DNA from: Caulobacter sp. NIBR1757
GTDB taxonomy: Bacteria; Pseudomonadota; Alphaproteobacteria; Caulobacterales; Caulobacteraceae
Reading direction: 5' to 3'
Assembly (NCBI RefSeq): GCF_027912495.1
Contig: NZ_CP115463.1
Coordinates: 806,001-870,000 of the forward strand
Length of the DNA stretch: 64,000 nt
Shown: piece by piece, positions 22,838 to 32,367 of the stretch
Layout: each line of letters opens with the position of its first letter
Numbering within the stretch: the first letter of the stretch is position 1
Notes under the pieces: model-generated
Seen by the model: the letters and a program-made list of their open reading frames with translations, nothing else
What the model was told of the DNA's origin: nothing
Database searches by the model: none
Made by a program: the position numbers and the translations under genes

Positions 22838-23077
22838 CTAGTGCTGGTGGTAATCCTCGCTGCTCGGATCCAGCAGCTTGTGGGCGTGGATGATGAAGTA
22901 GCGGGCGTGGGCGTTGTCGACGGTGGCCTGGGCCTTGGCCTTCCAGGCCTTGTGGGCCTCGGCATGGTTGGCGTAGGCGCCGACGAATTCGACCTTGGAG
23001 AGGTCGGCGAACTGGATGTCGGTGACGTCCTTCAGTTCGCCGCCGATGACCAGGTGGAGCAGTTGTTTGTCCGGCAT
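22838..23077 (-). CDS. DUF4170 protein
   Basis: The 79-residue protein reads MPDKQLLHLVIGGELKDV, then FVGAYANHAEAHKAWKAKAQ, TVDNAHARYFIIHAHKLLDP, the compact alpha/beta DUF4170 pattern. DUF4170 genes regularly neighbour cysQ and LPS-core genes in alphaproteobacteria. Here it lies 19 bases downstream of cysQ on the same strand. Function is unknown. Confidence 0.85.
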   Translation of the reverse strand: MPDKQLLHLVIGGELKDVTDIQFADLSKVEFVGAYANHAEAHKAWKAKAQATVDNAHARYFIIHAHKLLDPSSEDYHQH

Positions 23078-23096
23078 TGGGTGTCCCTAGCGGAAA

Positions 23097-23879
23097 TCAG
23101 TTTCGCAGGTCGATATGCTCAACCCGCTCCAGGATCAACGGGTGCATGGCCGGGGCGGCGCAGATCAGGCTGGGCATCAGCGGCACGGGCTTGTTGTAGC
23201 TGAAGGTGCGGCCCTTGTGGTCGGTCAGGACGGCGCCGGCCTCGGAGCGGATCAGGTCGGCGGCGGCCAGGTCCCATTCGCTCTTGGCCGAGAGCGCCAG
23301 CGCCGCGTCGAAGCGGCCGTCGGCGACGAGGCAGAGGCGATAGGCGATGGAGTTGCGGGTCTCGATCCGCATGTCGGGCCAGGGGGCGCGCCAGGCCGGG
23401 TGGGCGAACATCTTGGCGTCGCCGAGCATGCCGCTGTTGACCAGCTCGGCCGTCGTGCTGGCCTGGATGGGGTCGCCGTTGAGATGCGCGCCCTGGCCGA
23501 CCCGGGCGGTGAAGGTCTCTTCCAGTTCGGGAGCGTGGACGACGGCGGCGATGGGCTGGCCGTCCTCGACGACGGCGATGCTGACCGCCCACCAGGGCTT
23601 GTAGTTCATGAAGGCCGCCGTGCCGTCGATGGGATCGACGACGAACAGGCGGCGGCGGTCCATGCGCGAGGGATCGTCGGCGGTCTCCTCGGACAGCCAG
23701 CCGTAGTCCGGCCTGGCCCGCAGCAGCATGGCCTTCAGCAGGCTGTCGACCTCGATGTCGGCGTCGGTGACCGGGGTGTTGTTGTCCTTGGTCCAGATTC
23801 GCAGACCCTCGGACTGCATCCGCAGCGCCGTCTCGCCGACGGCGACAGCCGCCTCGCGGATGAGGGTCAGGTCGTTCAC
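23097..23879 (-). CDS. cysQ-like: CysQ-like 3'(2'),5'-bisphosphate nucleotidase / inositol monophosphatase family
   Basis: The 260-residue protein has family metal-binding motifs: the Glu in LSEETADD, DPIDGTAAF (the DPxDGT core), and the late WDLAAADLIRSEAGAVLTD (WDxAA). Such enzymes dephosphorylate PAP or inositol phosphates with Mg. CysQ, which clears PAP from sulfate assimilation, is the usual role next to DUF4170 and PmbA. ATG 23879 overlaps the pmbA stop by 4 bases. Confidence 0.88.
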   Translation of the reverse strand: MNDLTLIREAAVAVGETALRMQSEGLRIWTKDNNTPVTDADIEVDSLLKAMLLRARPDYGWLSEETADDPSRMDRRRLFVVDPIDGTAAFMNYKPWWAVSIAVVEDGQPIAAVVHAPELEETFTARVGQGAHLNGDPIQASTTAELVNSGMLGDAKMFAHPAWRAPWPDMRIETRNSIAYRLCLVADGRFDAALALSAKSEWDLAAADLIRSEAGAVLTDHKGRTFSYNKPVPLMPSLICAAPAMHPLILERVEHIDLRN

Positions 23880-25207
23880 GAGCCGGCGATCGCCAGGCCG
23901 TCGACCAGCAGGGACGGGCTGTCGTGGCTGCCGCGGATGACCAGGTCGTTTCCGGGGACGAGGCGGCCGTAGATGTCGATCAGGTTGCCGGCGACGGTGA
24001 TCTCGTTGACCGGATAGGCCAGCTCGCCGCCCTCGAACCAGAAGCCCGAGCAGCCGATCGACCAGTCGCCGGTGTTGCCGTTCAGCGAGGGGCCGAACAT
24101 CGAGGTGACCAGCAGGCCGGCTTTTGCATCGCCCATCAGGCCGGCGAGGTCCTTGTCGCCGCCGGTGACCACGACGTTGGACGTGCCGACGCCGGGCGGA
24201 CCGGCGAGGCCGCGCGAGGCGTGGCCGGTGGTCTCCAGGCCGAGCTGTCGGGCCGATGAGGTGTTGAGCAGCCAGGTCGTCAGTTCGCCCTCGTCGATCA
24301 GGGCCATCGGCTCGGTGGTGACGCCCTCGTCGTCGAAGGGGCCGGAGCCGAGGCCGCGCACCCGGTAGGGATCATCGAGGATGGAGACGTTCCGGGCAAA
24401 GACCTGCTGGCCAAGCTTGTCCTTCAGGAAGGAGACGCCGCGGGCGACGCTGGGCCCGCCGATGGCGCCGATAAAGGGGCCGAGCAGGCTCATGGCGATG
24501 CGGTTTTCGAAGATCACCGGGGCGGTCTGCGAGGCGATCTTGCAGGCCCCGAGGCGGCGGACCGCATGGCGGCCGGCCTCGGCGCCGATCCAGGCGGGGT
24601 CGGGCAGATCTTCGTCGTGGCGGGTGCTGCGGCCTTCGCCGCCGCGTTCCATGCCGGCGCCCTCGCCGGCGATGGCGCTGGCGCTGACCGAGAAGCCGCT
24701 GGCGCGGTGGCTGCCGGTGAAGCCGTGGCTGGTGGCCAGCATCCAGCGGCTGGCCGACCAGCCGGCGTTGCCGCCGTCGGAATTGGTGACGCCGTCGACG
24801 GCGCGGGCGGCGTCCTCGGCCTCGCGGGCCCGGGCCTCGAGGGCCTCGGCGCTGGGCTCATGATCGTCGTAGAGGTCGAGGTCGGGGTAGGGGCCGCCGG
24901 CCAGCCGCGCCCGGTCGGCGAGGCCGGCGTAGGGATCCTCGGGGGCCAGGCGGGCCATGGCGACGACGCGCTCGACCAGCTTGGCGCGGCCGCTCTGCGA
25001 GATGTCGCTGCCGGAGACGGAGGCCTGTCGGGAGCCGACGAAGACGCGCAGGCCAAGATCGCGGGCCTCCTCGCGTTCGACCTCTTCCAGGTCGCCGAGG
25101 CGGACCGAGACCGAAAGGGACTGGCGTTCGGCGTAGGCGGCTTCGGCGGCGTCGGCCCCGGCCGCGATGGCGGCGCCGACAAGCTCGTTCAACAGGTTTT
25201 CGTCCAT
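23876..25207 (-). CDS. pmbA: PmbA/TldE metalloprotease subunit
   Basis: The 443-residue protein belongs to the TldD/PmbA (U62) family: LSVSVRLGDLEEVEREEARDLGLRVFVG at the N-terminus, then ARGVSFLKDKLGQQVFA and GDWSIGCSGFWFEGGELAYPVNEITVAGNL near the end. It has no HExxxH motif, as expected for PmbA, which pairs with the zinc-bearing TldD. The heterodimer degrades or matures small peptides. TldD lies at the right edge of the window. Order is pmbA-cysQ-DUF4170, the common alphaproteobacterial arrangement. Confidence 0.92.
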   Translation of the reverse strand: MDENLLNELVGAAIAAGADAAEAAYAERQSLSVSVRLGDLEEVEREEARDLGLRVFVGSRQASVSGSDISQSGRAKLVERVVAMARLAPEDPYAGLADRARLAGGPYPDLDLYDDHEPSAEALEARAREAEDAARAVDGVTNSDGGNAGWSASRWMLATSHGFTGSHRASGFSVSASAIAGEGAGMERGGEGRSTRHDEDLPDPAWIGAEAGRHAVRRLGACKIASQTAPVIFENRIAMSLLGPFIGAIGGPSVARGVSFLKDKLGQQVFARNVSILDDPYRVRGLGSGPFDDEGVTTEPMALIDEGELTTWLLNTSSARQLGLETTGHASRGLAGPPGVGTSNVVVTGGDKDLAGLMGDAKAGLLVTSMFGPSLNGNTGDWSIGCSGFWFEGGELAYPVNEITVAGNLIDIYGRLVPGNDLVIRGSHDSPSLLVDGLAIAGS

Positions 25208-25263
25208 CAGGGGCTTATGGGCGCCGGAGCGCGCTACCGCAACCTCTCCGCTGCCCAGGCGCG

Positions 25264-25668
25264 CTATCCGACCGCGAAGAACAGGCAGCTGGCGATGAGG
25301 AAGATGTAGGCCAGCCAGGTCAGGACGACGCCGGCGGTGCGCAGCATCGAGACGCCGCCGCTGTTGCTGAGGCCGATGGCGTGCAGCACCCGGCCGACGA
25401 ACAGCACCAGGCCGCCGACATGGACCAGCAGCGGCGGGGCGCCGGTCAGTTCCAGCACCACCAGGCCGATCAGGGCCGGCGGGATGTATTCGACGGCGTT
25501 GCCCTGGGCGCGGATGGCCTGCAGCAGTTCGGCAATGCCCTCGTCGCCCAGCGCCACCTTGTGCTTCTGACGCTGGCGCACGACCAGCAAGGCCAGGATC
25601 AGCAACAGCAGCAGGTGAAGCCCGACCCAGAGGGCGGCGGCATGGCCGATGGATGCTAGCTGCGGCAT
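25264..25668 (-). CDS. MAPEG family membrane protein
   Basis: The 134-residue protein has four membrane helices and the MAPEG signature around RQRQKHKVALGDEG, QAIRAQGNAVEYIPPAL and VLHAIGLSNSGG. The conserved Arg/Asn/Glu line the glutathione site in eukaryotic members (microsomal GST, eicosanoid enzymes). Bacterial MAPEG proteins are presumed glutathione-linked. It lies between the M14 peptidase (61-base gap) and pmbA (56-base gap) on the same strand. Confidence 0.88.
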   Translation of the reverse strand: MPQLASIGHAAALWVGLHLLLLLILALLVVRQRQKHKVALGDEGIAELLQAIRAQGNAVEYIPPALIGLVVLELTGAPPLLVHVGGLVLFVGRVLHAIGLSNSGGVSMLRTAGVVLTWLAYIFLIASCLFFAVG

Positions 25669-25729
25669 GCGAGTTCCCCGTTCTCGAAGCGCGGGATTAG
25701 CCGCTCATTCGGCAAACGGATCAATAGGA

Positions 25730-27568
25730 CTAACGCGGAAGTTCACGGCCGATCGGGTAGAGCCGATAGCGCGAGTCATGGAAGGGCGTGCGCTCGTAGA
25801 ACCAGCCGAGGCGGGCGTCGGGGTCGGCGGCGAATTTCGGGTCGGCGGCCAGCTTGGCTTCGAACTCGGCCTTGAGGGCCGGGTCGGCGGCCAGCATGCG
25901 GTCGGCCAGGGGGGCGACGGCGTAGCCCTCGATGTACTCGACGCGGTTGAGCACCTCCGGGATCATGCCCCAGGCGAAGAAGCTCTCCGACGATTGCGGT
26001 TCGAGCAGCAGGACGACGATATCGCCGAGCGGCTGGTCGGTGGAGATTCGGACCGAACCGGCCGGATAGACCCAGTCGCGGGTCGTGGCCGTGACCTTGC
26101 TGACGGTGATCGGGACGTGGCCCTCGTTGGTTCCGGCGGCGACCTTGGGGTCGTCCAGGTGCAGCATCTCGACCTTGACGGTCCGGGGCTCGGCCAGGAT
26201 TTCCATGCTAACGCCGTGGATCATCAGCCGCTCGATGAGATCGGCGCGATAGCCCGGCACCCAGTAGGCCGCGGGGCGCTTGAGCTGCAGGGTCGGCCTG
26301 CTGCCGTAGAAGGGCATTTGCCAGAGCTTGGGGTCGGGCTTGCCGAGCCAGCGCAGTTCGGGACCGCCCGAGGCGGCGCTCTGGTAGGTCTCGTAGAGGA
26401 TGCCCTTGAAGGGGCGGGTCGTGGCCGGCTTGTCCTCGGCGACGAAGTTGGCGGCGATCTCGGCCGGCCGTTCGGCGCGGTCACTGTCGATGGCGGCGCG
26501 CAGGTCGCCCCCCTTGGCCGCCAGCAGGCGCAGCGCCTCTTCGATGAAGACGTAGGTGCCCAGGACCCGTTGCTCATGGGGCTTGAGGCTGTGGTTCTCG
26601 ATCAGGATGGTCGGCACGTGGGCCGCCGAGCCCCAGCCGTTGGAGAAGCGCTCGCCGAGGCCGCCGTCGCTGAGGCCGAGCTTGGGGTTGCGGTCGTCGA
26701 TGGCGAAGACCAGCTCGCCGGGGATGTGGCCCTGCTTTTCGAGGGCCTTGTAGATCGCCGGTTTGAAGGTGGCGTTCAGCCAGCCGGAGATGGCCGGCGA
26801 GCGGCTGAAGGCGCCGTCCTCGCCGTTGAAGCCGAAGGTGACGTCGTACTGGTAGTCGATGCCGTCGGTGACGTGGACATCGACGTAGAGGTCGGGGCGG
26901 TATTTGTTGGCCAGGGCCCGGACGGCGCGCATCTCCGGCTGGTCGAGCTTCATGTAGTCGCGGTTGAGGTTCTGGTTGGTGGCGGTGTTGCGCCAGCCCT
27001 GGATGCGGGGACCGCGCTGGTTGGGGCGGCTGTAGGCGCCGGCCCGCTCGTGGCCATCGACCGAGAGGATGGGGATGAGGATCAGGTTGACCTTATCGAC
27101 CAGGCTGTCCTTGCCATAGAAGGCGATGTCGCGCAGCAGCATCATGCCGGCGTCCTTGCCGTCGATCTCGCCCGGATGGATGCCGGCCTGGACCAGAAGG
27201 ACGGGCTTCCTCGGATCGAAGGTCGGGCCGTCCTTGCTGACCATCACCGCATAGATCGGCCGGCCCTCCGGCGAGACGCCGAACTGTTCGATGCGGACCA
27301 GGTCGCTGGCGGCGTCGAGCTTGTCGAACCAGGCGCGGGTGTCGGCGTAGTCGGGGCTGAAATCGTGCTCGGGGTCCTGTTCGAAGGCGCTGGCCCAGGG
27401 GTCGCTGGCGGGGCGGAGCAGGGCTTTGGACTTGCCGTTCCATTCGGGCGCGGGGGGCAGGAAGGGCTGGTCCCAGGGCTTGGCGTTGGGGATGGACGAC
27501 GGGGACTGGGACATGGCGGGACTCGACAACAGGAACAGGGCCGCGAGGGCGAGGGAGAGCTTGCGCAT
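25730..27568 (-). CDS. Secreted M14 family zinc carboxypeptidase
   Basis: The 612-residue protein has a signal peptide (1-20, AMS before QSPSS). The M14 zinc site is H131-PG-E134 (AGIHPGEIDG) with the second His in DVHVTDG (H232). NQNLNRDYM (Arg near 203) gives the substrate-binding arginine. The C-terminal 300 residues beyond the peptidase fold are a large family-specific extension. It likely cleaves C-terminal residues from peptides in the periplasm or outside. ATG 27568 is chosen to give the signal peptide; the frame to 27613 adds residues before it. Confidence 0.88.
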   Translation of the reverse strand: MRKLSLALAALFLLSSPAMSQSPSSIPNAKPWDQPFLPPAPEWNGKSKALLRPASDPWASAFEQDPEHDFSPDYADTRAWFDKLDAASDLVRIEQFGVSPEGRPIYAVMVSKDGPTFDPRKPVLLVQAGIHPGEIDGKDAGMMLLRDIAFYGKDSLVDKVNLILIPILSVDGHERAGAYSRPNQRGPRIQGWRNTATNQNLNRDYMKLDQPEMRAVRALANKYRPDLYVDVHVTDGIDYQYDVTFGFNGEDGAFSRSPAISGWLNATFKPAIYKALEKQGHIPGELVFAIDDRNPKLGLSDGGLGERFSNGWGSAAHVPTILIENHSLKPHEQRVLGTYVFIEEALRLLAAKGGDLRAAIDSDRAERPAEIAANFVAEDKPATTRPFKGILYETYQSAASGGPELRWLGKPDPKLWQMPFYGSRPTLQLKRPAAYWVPGYRADLIERLMIHGVSMEILAEPRTVKVEMLHLDDPKVAAGTNEGHVPITVSKVTATTRDWVYPAGSVRISTDQPLGDIVVLLLEPQSSESFFAWGMIPEVLNRVEYIEGYAVAPLADRMLAADPALKAEFEAKLAADPKFAADPDARLGWFYERTPFHDSRYRLYPIGRELPR

Positions 27569-27599
27569 GGGTGGGGTGTAGGCCGTTTCGGCGAGAGTG

Positions 27600-28211
27600 T
27601 CAGGCGCCGCCAAGCAGGCTCCAGGCCGGGCCGTGCAACAGGCGGACGGCGTCGGTGGCCACGCCCCACAGCTGATAGGCGACCAGCAGGATCATCAGGG
27701 TCAGGACGGCACGCCGCTGGGGCAGGAGGGCGGCGGCCAGGGTGGCCAGCATGAAGAAGGCCGTGCGCGCGGCCCCGAACGGCGGCAGGATCTGCGCCAG
27801 TTCGCCCGACCGGCTGGCCATCAGCACGATGACGCCAACCATCAGCAGGTTGGCGCCCATCACCCCCAGCAGGACCCAGCGCCGGTGCTCCCAGAAGTGG
27901 CTGTCGAGGTTGGCCCGGGCCCCGAGCTGGCGGGGGAAGACCATGCTGGCCGCCATGTAGAAGACCGCCGCGACCACCAGGCCGAGGACGAGCAGGGCGT
28001 AGCTGAAGGGGGCGTTGCGGAAGACCAGCCAGGCCTGGACCCAGAAGCTGGCGATATCGATGGCGACGAACAGGCCGAGCAGAGGGGTGAGAAGGCCGAA
28101 GGCGACCCTGCGTCGCTCGTGGATCAGTCGCGCGAAGCCGCCGATCAGCTCGGCGACCGAGAAGCCGAGCAGCAGGCCGTAGAAGCTGAAGAAGAACTCG
28201 AATGCGCTCAT
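27600..28211 (-). CDS. Hypothetical integral membrane protein
   Basis: The 203-residue protein has about six hydrophobic segments (5-25, 43-62, 68-92, 112-132, 145-163, 168-186). Charged loops (HERRR; FPRQLGARANLDSHFWEHRR) lie between them. No family motif was recognised. It is in a minus-strand run ubiD - 28498 - this gene - M14 peptidase with gaps of 20-31 bases, so it may share the ubiD transcript. Confidence 0.7.
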   Translation of the reverse strand: MSAFEFFFSFYGLLLGFSVAELIGGFARLIHERRRVAFGLLTPLLGLFVAIDIASFWVQAWLVFRNAPFSYALLVLGLVVAAVFYMAASMVFPRQLGARANLDSHFWEHRRWVLLGVMGANLLMVGVIVLMASRSGELAQILPPFGAARTAFFMLATLAAALLPQRRAVLTLMILLVAYQLWGVATDAVRLLHGPAWSLLGGA

Positions 28212-28231
28212 GTCCGCCCCCCGGCGATCTG

Positions 28232-28498
28232 TCAGATGTGGATCGGCGGCTCGGAGCTCTTGATCCGCAGGTGATTGCCGACGCGACTGTTGCGCCCGGT
28301 CAGGAGCTGGTCGATCAGGCCGAGCGGCCGCCAGGCCCAGTAGAGGGCTTCGCCCGGCAGGTTGTCCGGGTAGATGACATACTGCTGCCTGTCGCGGATC
28401 CAGGTGCGGGTCTGGGTCTCGCGGAACCCGATGTAGCCGCCGACGTAGGTCAGGGCGGCGACGAGGATCAGGATCAGAGTGCGGCGGGGCAGACGCAT
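28232..28498 (-). CDS. Small single-pass membrane protein
   Basis: The 88-residue protein has a membrane anchor ([22 protein letters not shown]) and a soluble tail with RTWIRDRQQYVIYP and EALYWAWRPLGLIDQLLTGRNSR. Its ATG overlaps the ubiD stop (TGATG), indicating coupling. The tail is conserved-looking, but I cannot place it in a family. Confidence 0.7.
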   Translation of the reverse strand: MRLPRRTLILILVAALTYVGGYIGFRETQTRTWIRDRQQYVIYPDNLPGEALYWAWRPLGLIDQLLTGRNSRVGNHLRIKSSEPPIHI

Positions 28499-30024
28499 CA
28501 CCAGATCGGCTTTCCGTCGCCGGGCAGGCCGAGCCGGCTCCACATGTCGCTGACCTTGTCGACCACGGCCTGGTCCATCTCGATCTTCACGCCCCATTCG
28601 CGATGGGTCTCAGGCGGCAGCTTGTCGGTGGCGTCGAGGCCGATCTTGCTGCCGAGGCCGCTCTCGGGGCTGGCGAAGTCGAGGTAGTCGATGGGGGTGT
28701 TCTCGATGACGGTGATGTCGCGGGCCGGGTCCATGCGGGTACTGAGCGCCCACATGACGTCCTTCCAGTCGCGGGCGTTGATGTCGTCGTCCACGATGAT
28801 CACCCACTTGGTGTACATGAACTGGCGCAGATAGCTCCAGACGCCGAGCATGATGCGCTTGGCGTGGCCGGGGTAGGCCTTCTTCATGCTGACCACGGCG
28901 ATGCGGTAGCTGCAGCCCTCCGGCGGCAGCCAGAAGTCGACGATCTCCGGGAACTGCTGGCGGATCAGCGGGATGAACACCTCGTTGAGCGCCTCGCCGA
29001 GGATGGAGGGCTCGTCCGGCGGCCGGCCGGTGAAGGTGGTGTGGTAGATGGCGTCCTTGCGGTGGGTGATGCAGCTGACCTGGAAGACCGGGAACTTCTC
29101 GACCGAATTGTAGTAGCCGGTGTGGTCGCCGTAGGGGCCCTCGTCCTCGAACTCGTCGAGCAGGACATGGCCCTCGATGACGATCTCGGCCTGGGCCGGG
29201 ACCATCAGCGGCACGGTCTTGGCCGGCACGAGATCGAGCTTTGAGCCGCGTAGGATGCCGGCGAACTGGTATTCGCTGAGGGTGTCGGGCACCGGGGTCA
29301 CCGCCGCCAGGATGGTGCCCGGGTCGGCCCCGATGACGGCGCAGGCGGGCAGGGGCTCACGCTTGCCGGCCTTCTTGTGGCGGCCGTAGTGCTGGGCTCC
29401 GCCGCGGTGGGCCAGCCAGCGCATGATGGCGCGGTCCTTGCCGAGCAGCTGCATGCGGTAGATGCCGAGGTTGTAGTCGTCTTCCTTGCTGTCCGACGGA
29501 CCCTTGGTGACGACCAGCGGCCAGGTGATCAGCGGCGCCGGCTCGCCAGGCCAGCAGCCCTGGACCGGCAGCTTGTTCAGGTCGATCTGGTCGCCCTTCA
29601 GCACCACCTGCTGCACGGGCGCGGTCTTCACCGTGCGCGGCCGCATCGACAGGACCGTGCCGGCCAGCGGCAACAGGTCGAAGGCGTCCTTCAACCCCCG
29701 AGGGGGATCCGGCTGGCGCAGGAAGGCCAGGAGTTCGCCGACCTCGCGCAGTTCCGCGCCGGTGGTGCGCGGCTTGCCGCCGAGGGTCACGCCCATGGCC
29801 ACCCGCTTCACGGTGCCGAACAGGTTGGCGAGGCAGGGCATGTCGGATTTTGTGCCGTCGGCCTTGATGACGTTCTCGAACAACACCGCCGGTCCGCCCG
29901 TGGCCAACAGCCGGGTGCAGATCTCGGTCATCTCCAGTTCGGTCGAGACCGGCTCGGTGACGCGCACCAGCTCGCCCGATTTCTCGAGGGCGGCGATGAA
30001 GTCGCGGAGCGAGCGATAAGCCAT
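28498..30024 (-). CDS. ubiD: UbiD 4-hydroxy-3-polyprenylbenzoate decarboxylase
   Basis: The 508-residue prenylated-FMN decarboxylase of ubiquinone biosynthesis is recognisable from [58 protein letters not shown], the [20 protein letters not shown] block with the catalytic Glu-Arg network, and [23 protein letters not shown]. It decarboxylates the product of UbiA, whose gene is 15.6 kb away. Length is normal. It heads a minus-strand operon with two small membrane proteins. No ubiX is seen. Confidence 0.94.
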   Translation of the reverse strand: MAYRSLRDFIAALEKSGELVRVTEPVSTELEMTEICTRLLATGGPAVLFENVIKADGTKSDMPCLANLFGTVKRVAMGVTLGGKPRTTGAELREVGELLAFLRQPDPPRGLKDAFDLLPLAGTVLSMRPRTVKTAPVQQVVLKGDQIDLNKLPVQGCWPGEPAPLITWPLVVTKGPSDSKEDDYNLGIYRMQLLGKDRAIMRWLAHRGGAQHYGRHKKAGKREPLPACAVIGADPGTILAAVTPVPDTLSEYQFAGILRGSKLDLVPAKTVPLMVPAQAEIVIEGHVLLDEFEDEGPYGDHTGYYNSVEKFPVFQVSCITHRKDAIYHTTFTGRPPDEPSILGEALNEVFIPLIRQQFPEIVDFWLPPEGCSYRIAVVSMKKAYPGHAKRIMLGVWSYLRQFMYTKWVIIVDDDINARDWKDVMWALSTRMDPARDITVIENTPIDYLDFASPESGLGSKIGLDATDKLPPETHREWGVKIEMDQAVVDKVSDMWSRLGLPGDGKPIW

Positions 30025-30145
30025 GAACGGGTTCCTTGCTTGGCCTCCGATCTAGCGCTCTTCGCGGACAGGGGAAACGGAGCAGTTCTCCTGAGGCTTT
30101 CGTGGCACGCGAACGCCGGCGTTTCGCCGGTCGGCAAGTTCGTGA

Positions 30146-30187
30146 TTGCGATGCATTCTCAGGACAGCTATTTGCGACGCCTTCTCA
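30146..30187 (+). promoter_or_regulatory. Tandem Fur-like sites upstream of siderophore receptor
   Basis: TTGCGATGCATTCTCA (30146-30161) and TTGCGACGCCTTCTCA (30172-30187) are direct copies differing at two bases, 26 bases apart and 21 bases before ATG 30208. On the other strand each begins TGAGAA(T/G), one half of the TGAGAATNATTCTCA-type Fur box. Iron-responsive repression of the receptor operon is the likely meaning; the regulator is inferred. Confidence 0.5.
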
Positions 30188-30207
30188 ATTGATGGCGGTG
30201 TTCCTCG

Positions 30208-32364
30208 ATGCGCTTTGCTCTTCTGGCTTCGGCCGCCATGGGTCTGGTTTTCGCGGCGGGCGCCGCTTCGGCCCAGGAGGCCCCGGCTGACGAAGTCGAT
30301 GCCGTGATCATCACCGGCTCGCAGGTGGCCCTGCCCGGCGCCTATGAGGGCGGCCAGGTGGCGCGGGGCGGGCGGGTCGGCCTGTTCGGGGCGCTGGATA
30401 CGATGGACACGCCCTTCTCGGTCACCGCCTATACCGAGGAGCTGGCCCGCAACCAGCTGGCCGACGGGGTCGGCGACATCCTGCAGAACGATCCGGTGGT
30501 GCGGGTCGCCAAGGGCTTCGGCAACTTCCAGGAGCTGTACGTCATCCGCGGCTTCCCGGTGTACTCGGACGACATGACCTACAACGGCGTCTACGGCATC
30601 CTGCCGCGCCAGTTCGTGGCCGCCGAGTTCCTCGAACGGGTCGAGGTCTTCCACGGCGCCACCGCCTTCCTGAACGGGGCCGCCCCCGGCGGCAGCGGCG
30701 TCGGCGGGGCGTTCAACCTGGTCCCCAAGCGCGCGCCGGATGAAGCCCTCACCCGTCTGACCGCCGGCATCGAGACCGGCGGCGCCCTCTACGGCGCCTT
30801 CGACGGGGCCCGCCGCTTCGGACCGGACGGCGACGTCGGCGTCCGCTTCAACCTCGCGGCCCGCGATGGCGAAACCTCGGTGGAAGACCAGGAGCGCAAC
30901 CTGCTGGTCGGCGCCCTGGGCGTCGATTATCGCGGGATGCGCTTCCGCTTCTCGGCCGACGTTGGCCTGCAAGACAACCGCATCGACGCGCCGCGCCCGA
31001 GCGTCACCCCCAACAGCACGATCCCGCGCGCGCCCTCGGCCGACGGCAACTTCGCCCAGCCCTGGACCTACACCGACGAGCGCCAGCTGTTCGGCGTCGC
31101 CCGGGCGGAGTTCGATGCGACCGACGACCTGTCGCTGTGGTTCGCCGTCGGCGGCCGTAACGGCCGTGAGCGCAACGTCCTGGCCAACCCCAACGCCAAC
31201 CCGGACGGCAGCCTGACCGCCTACCGCTTCGACAACGCCCGCGAGGACAACATCCTGTCGGCCGACGCCGGCCTGCGCTGGGAGATCGAGACCGGTCCGG
31301 TCGGCCACCGGCTGGTGGCCTCGGTCAGTTCGGTGAACCTGGAATCGGCCAACGCCTACGCCTTCTCCAGCTTCCTCACGCCCTTCGCGTCCGATCTCTA
31401 CGACCCCGTCGACGTTCCGGCCCCGGCCGCCACCTTCTTCACCGGCGGGGTGCTGAAGAACCCCAAGGTCACCGAGCGGGTCGAGAACCGCAGCTTCGCC
31501 GTCGCCGACATGTTGTCGTTCCTGGATGACACCGTGCTGCTCACCCTCGGCGCCCGCTGGCAGGAGATCGACACCACCACCTACGACTACAACACGGGCG
31601 CCAGCTTCGGCGGCTACAAGGGCGACACCATCACCCCGGCCGTGGCCGTGGTCTACAAGCCGTCCGACAAGGTTTCGTTCTACGCCAACTATGCCGAGGC
31701 CCTGATCCCCGGCCAGATCGCCCCGGCGACCAGCGGCGGCGTGCCGGTGACCAACGCCGGCGAGGTGCTGGACCCCTTCAAGGGCCAGCAAGTCGAGGCC
31801 GGGGTGAAGTATGACAGCGGCCGCTTCGGCGGCACGGCCAGCGTCTTCTCGATCACCCTGCCCAGCGCCTATGTGCAGAACAATCGCTTCGACACCAACG
31901 GCGAGCAACGCAACCAAGGCATCGAGCTGACCGTCTTCGGCGAGCCGGTCGACGGCGTCCGCATCCTCGGCGGGGCCACCTGGATCGACGCCGAGCTGAC
32001 CAAGACGCAGGGCGGGACCCTGAACGGCAAGCGCCCGATCGGCGTGCCCGAATGGCAGTTCAACGCCAACCTCGAGTACGACCTGCCGTTCCTGGACGGC
32101 CTGACCGTCGATGGCCGCGTGGTCTACACCGGCGAGCAGCCGGCCAACGCCGCCAACACCGTGAACCTGGACAGCTGGACCCGCCTCGATCTCGGGGCCC
32201 GCTACCGGGTGACCATCGCCGACAAGCCGGTGACCTTCCGCGCTCGCATCGAGAACCTCACCGATGAGAACTACTGGGCCTCGAGCGGCGGCTACCCGGG
32301 CGCCAACTACCTAGTGCTCGGCGGGCCGCGCACGGTCAGCCTGACGGCCTCGGTGGACTTCTAG
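30208..32364 (+). CDS. TonB-dependent siderophore receptor
   Basis: The 718-residue outer-membrane receptor has a signal peptide (1-24, ASA before QEAPAD) and a TonB box-like DEVDAVIITG. The plug domain (about 60-200) includes VRVAKGFGNFQELYVIRGFPV. The 22-strand barrel ends in the typical aromatic C-terminus LTASVDF. The GAPGGSGVGGAFNLVPK block is characteristic of ferric-siderophore receptors. It is followed 4 bases later by a PepSY protein, the common partner in siderophore iron release or uptake. Tandem Fur-like sites lie upstream. Confidence 0.92.
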   Translation: MRFALLASAAMGLVFAAGAASAQEAPADEVDAVIITGSQVALPGAYEGGQVARGGRVGLFGALDTMDTPFSVTAYTEELARNQLADGVGDILQNDPVVRVAKGFGNFQELYVIRGFPVYSDDMTYNGVYGILPRQFVAAEFLERVEVFHGATAFLNGAAPGGSGVGGAFNLVPKRAPDEALTRLTAGIETGGALYGAFDGARRFGPDGDVGVRFNLAARDGETSVEDQERNLLVGALGVDYRGMRFRFSADVGLQDNRIDAPRPSVTPNSTIPRAPSADGNFAQPWTYTDERQLFGVARAEFDATDDLSLWFAVGGRNGRERNVLANPNANPDGSLTAYRFDNAREDNILSADAGLRWEIETGPVGHRLVASVSSVNLESANAYAFSSFLTPFASDLYDPVDVPAPAATFFTGGVLKNPKVTERVENRSFAVADMLSFLDDTVLLTLGARWQEIDTTTYDYNTGASFGGYKGDTITPAVAVVYKPSDKVSFYANYAEALIPGQIAPATSGGVPVTNAGEVLDPFKGQQVEAGVKYDSGRFGGTASVFSITLPSAYVQNNRFDTNGEQRNQGIELTVFGEPVDGVRILGGATWIDAELTKTQGGTLNGKRPIGVPEWQFNANLEYDLPFLDGLTVDGRVVYTGEQPANAANTVNLDSWTRLDLGARYRVTIADKPVTFRARIENLTDENYWASSGGYPGANYLVLGGPRTVSLTASVDF

Positions 32365-32367
32365 GCC

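Noticed and set aside
25649..27754. Open frame of 701 codons antisense to the M14 peptidase
   Set aside because: Low-complexity Gly/Val/Asp/Ala composition; the minus strand encodes a signal peptide and M14 zinc motifs.
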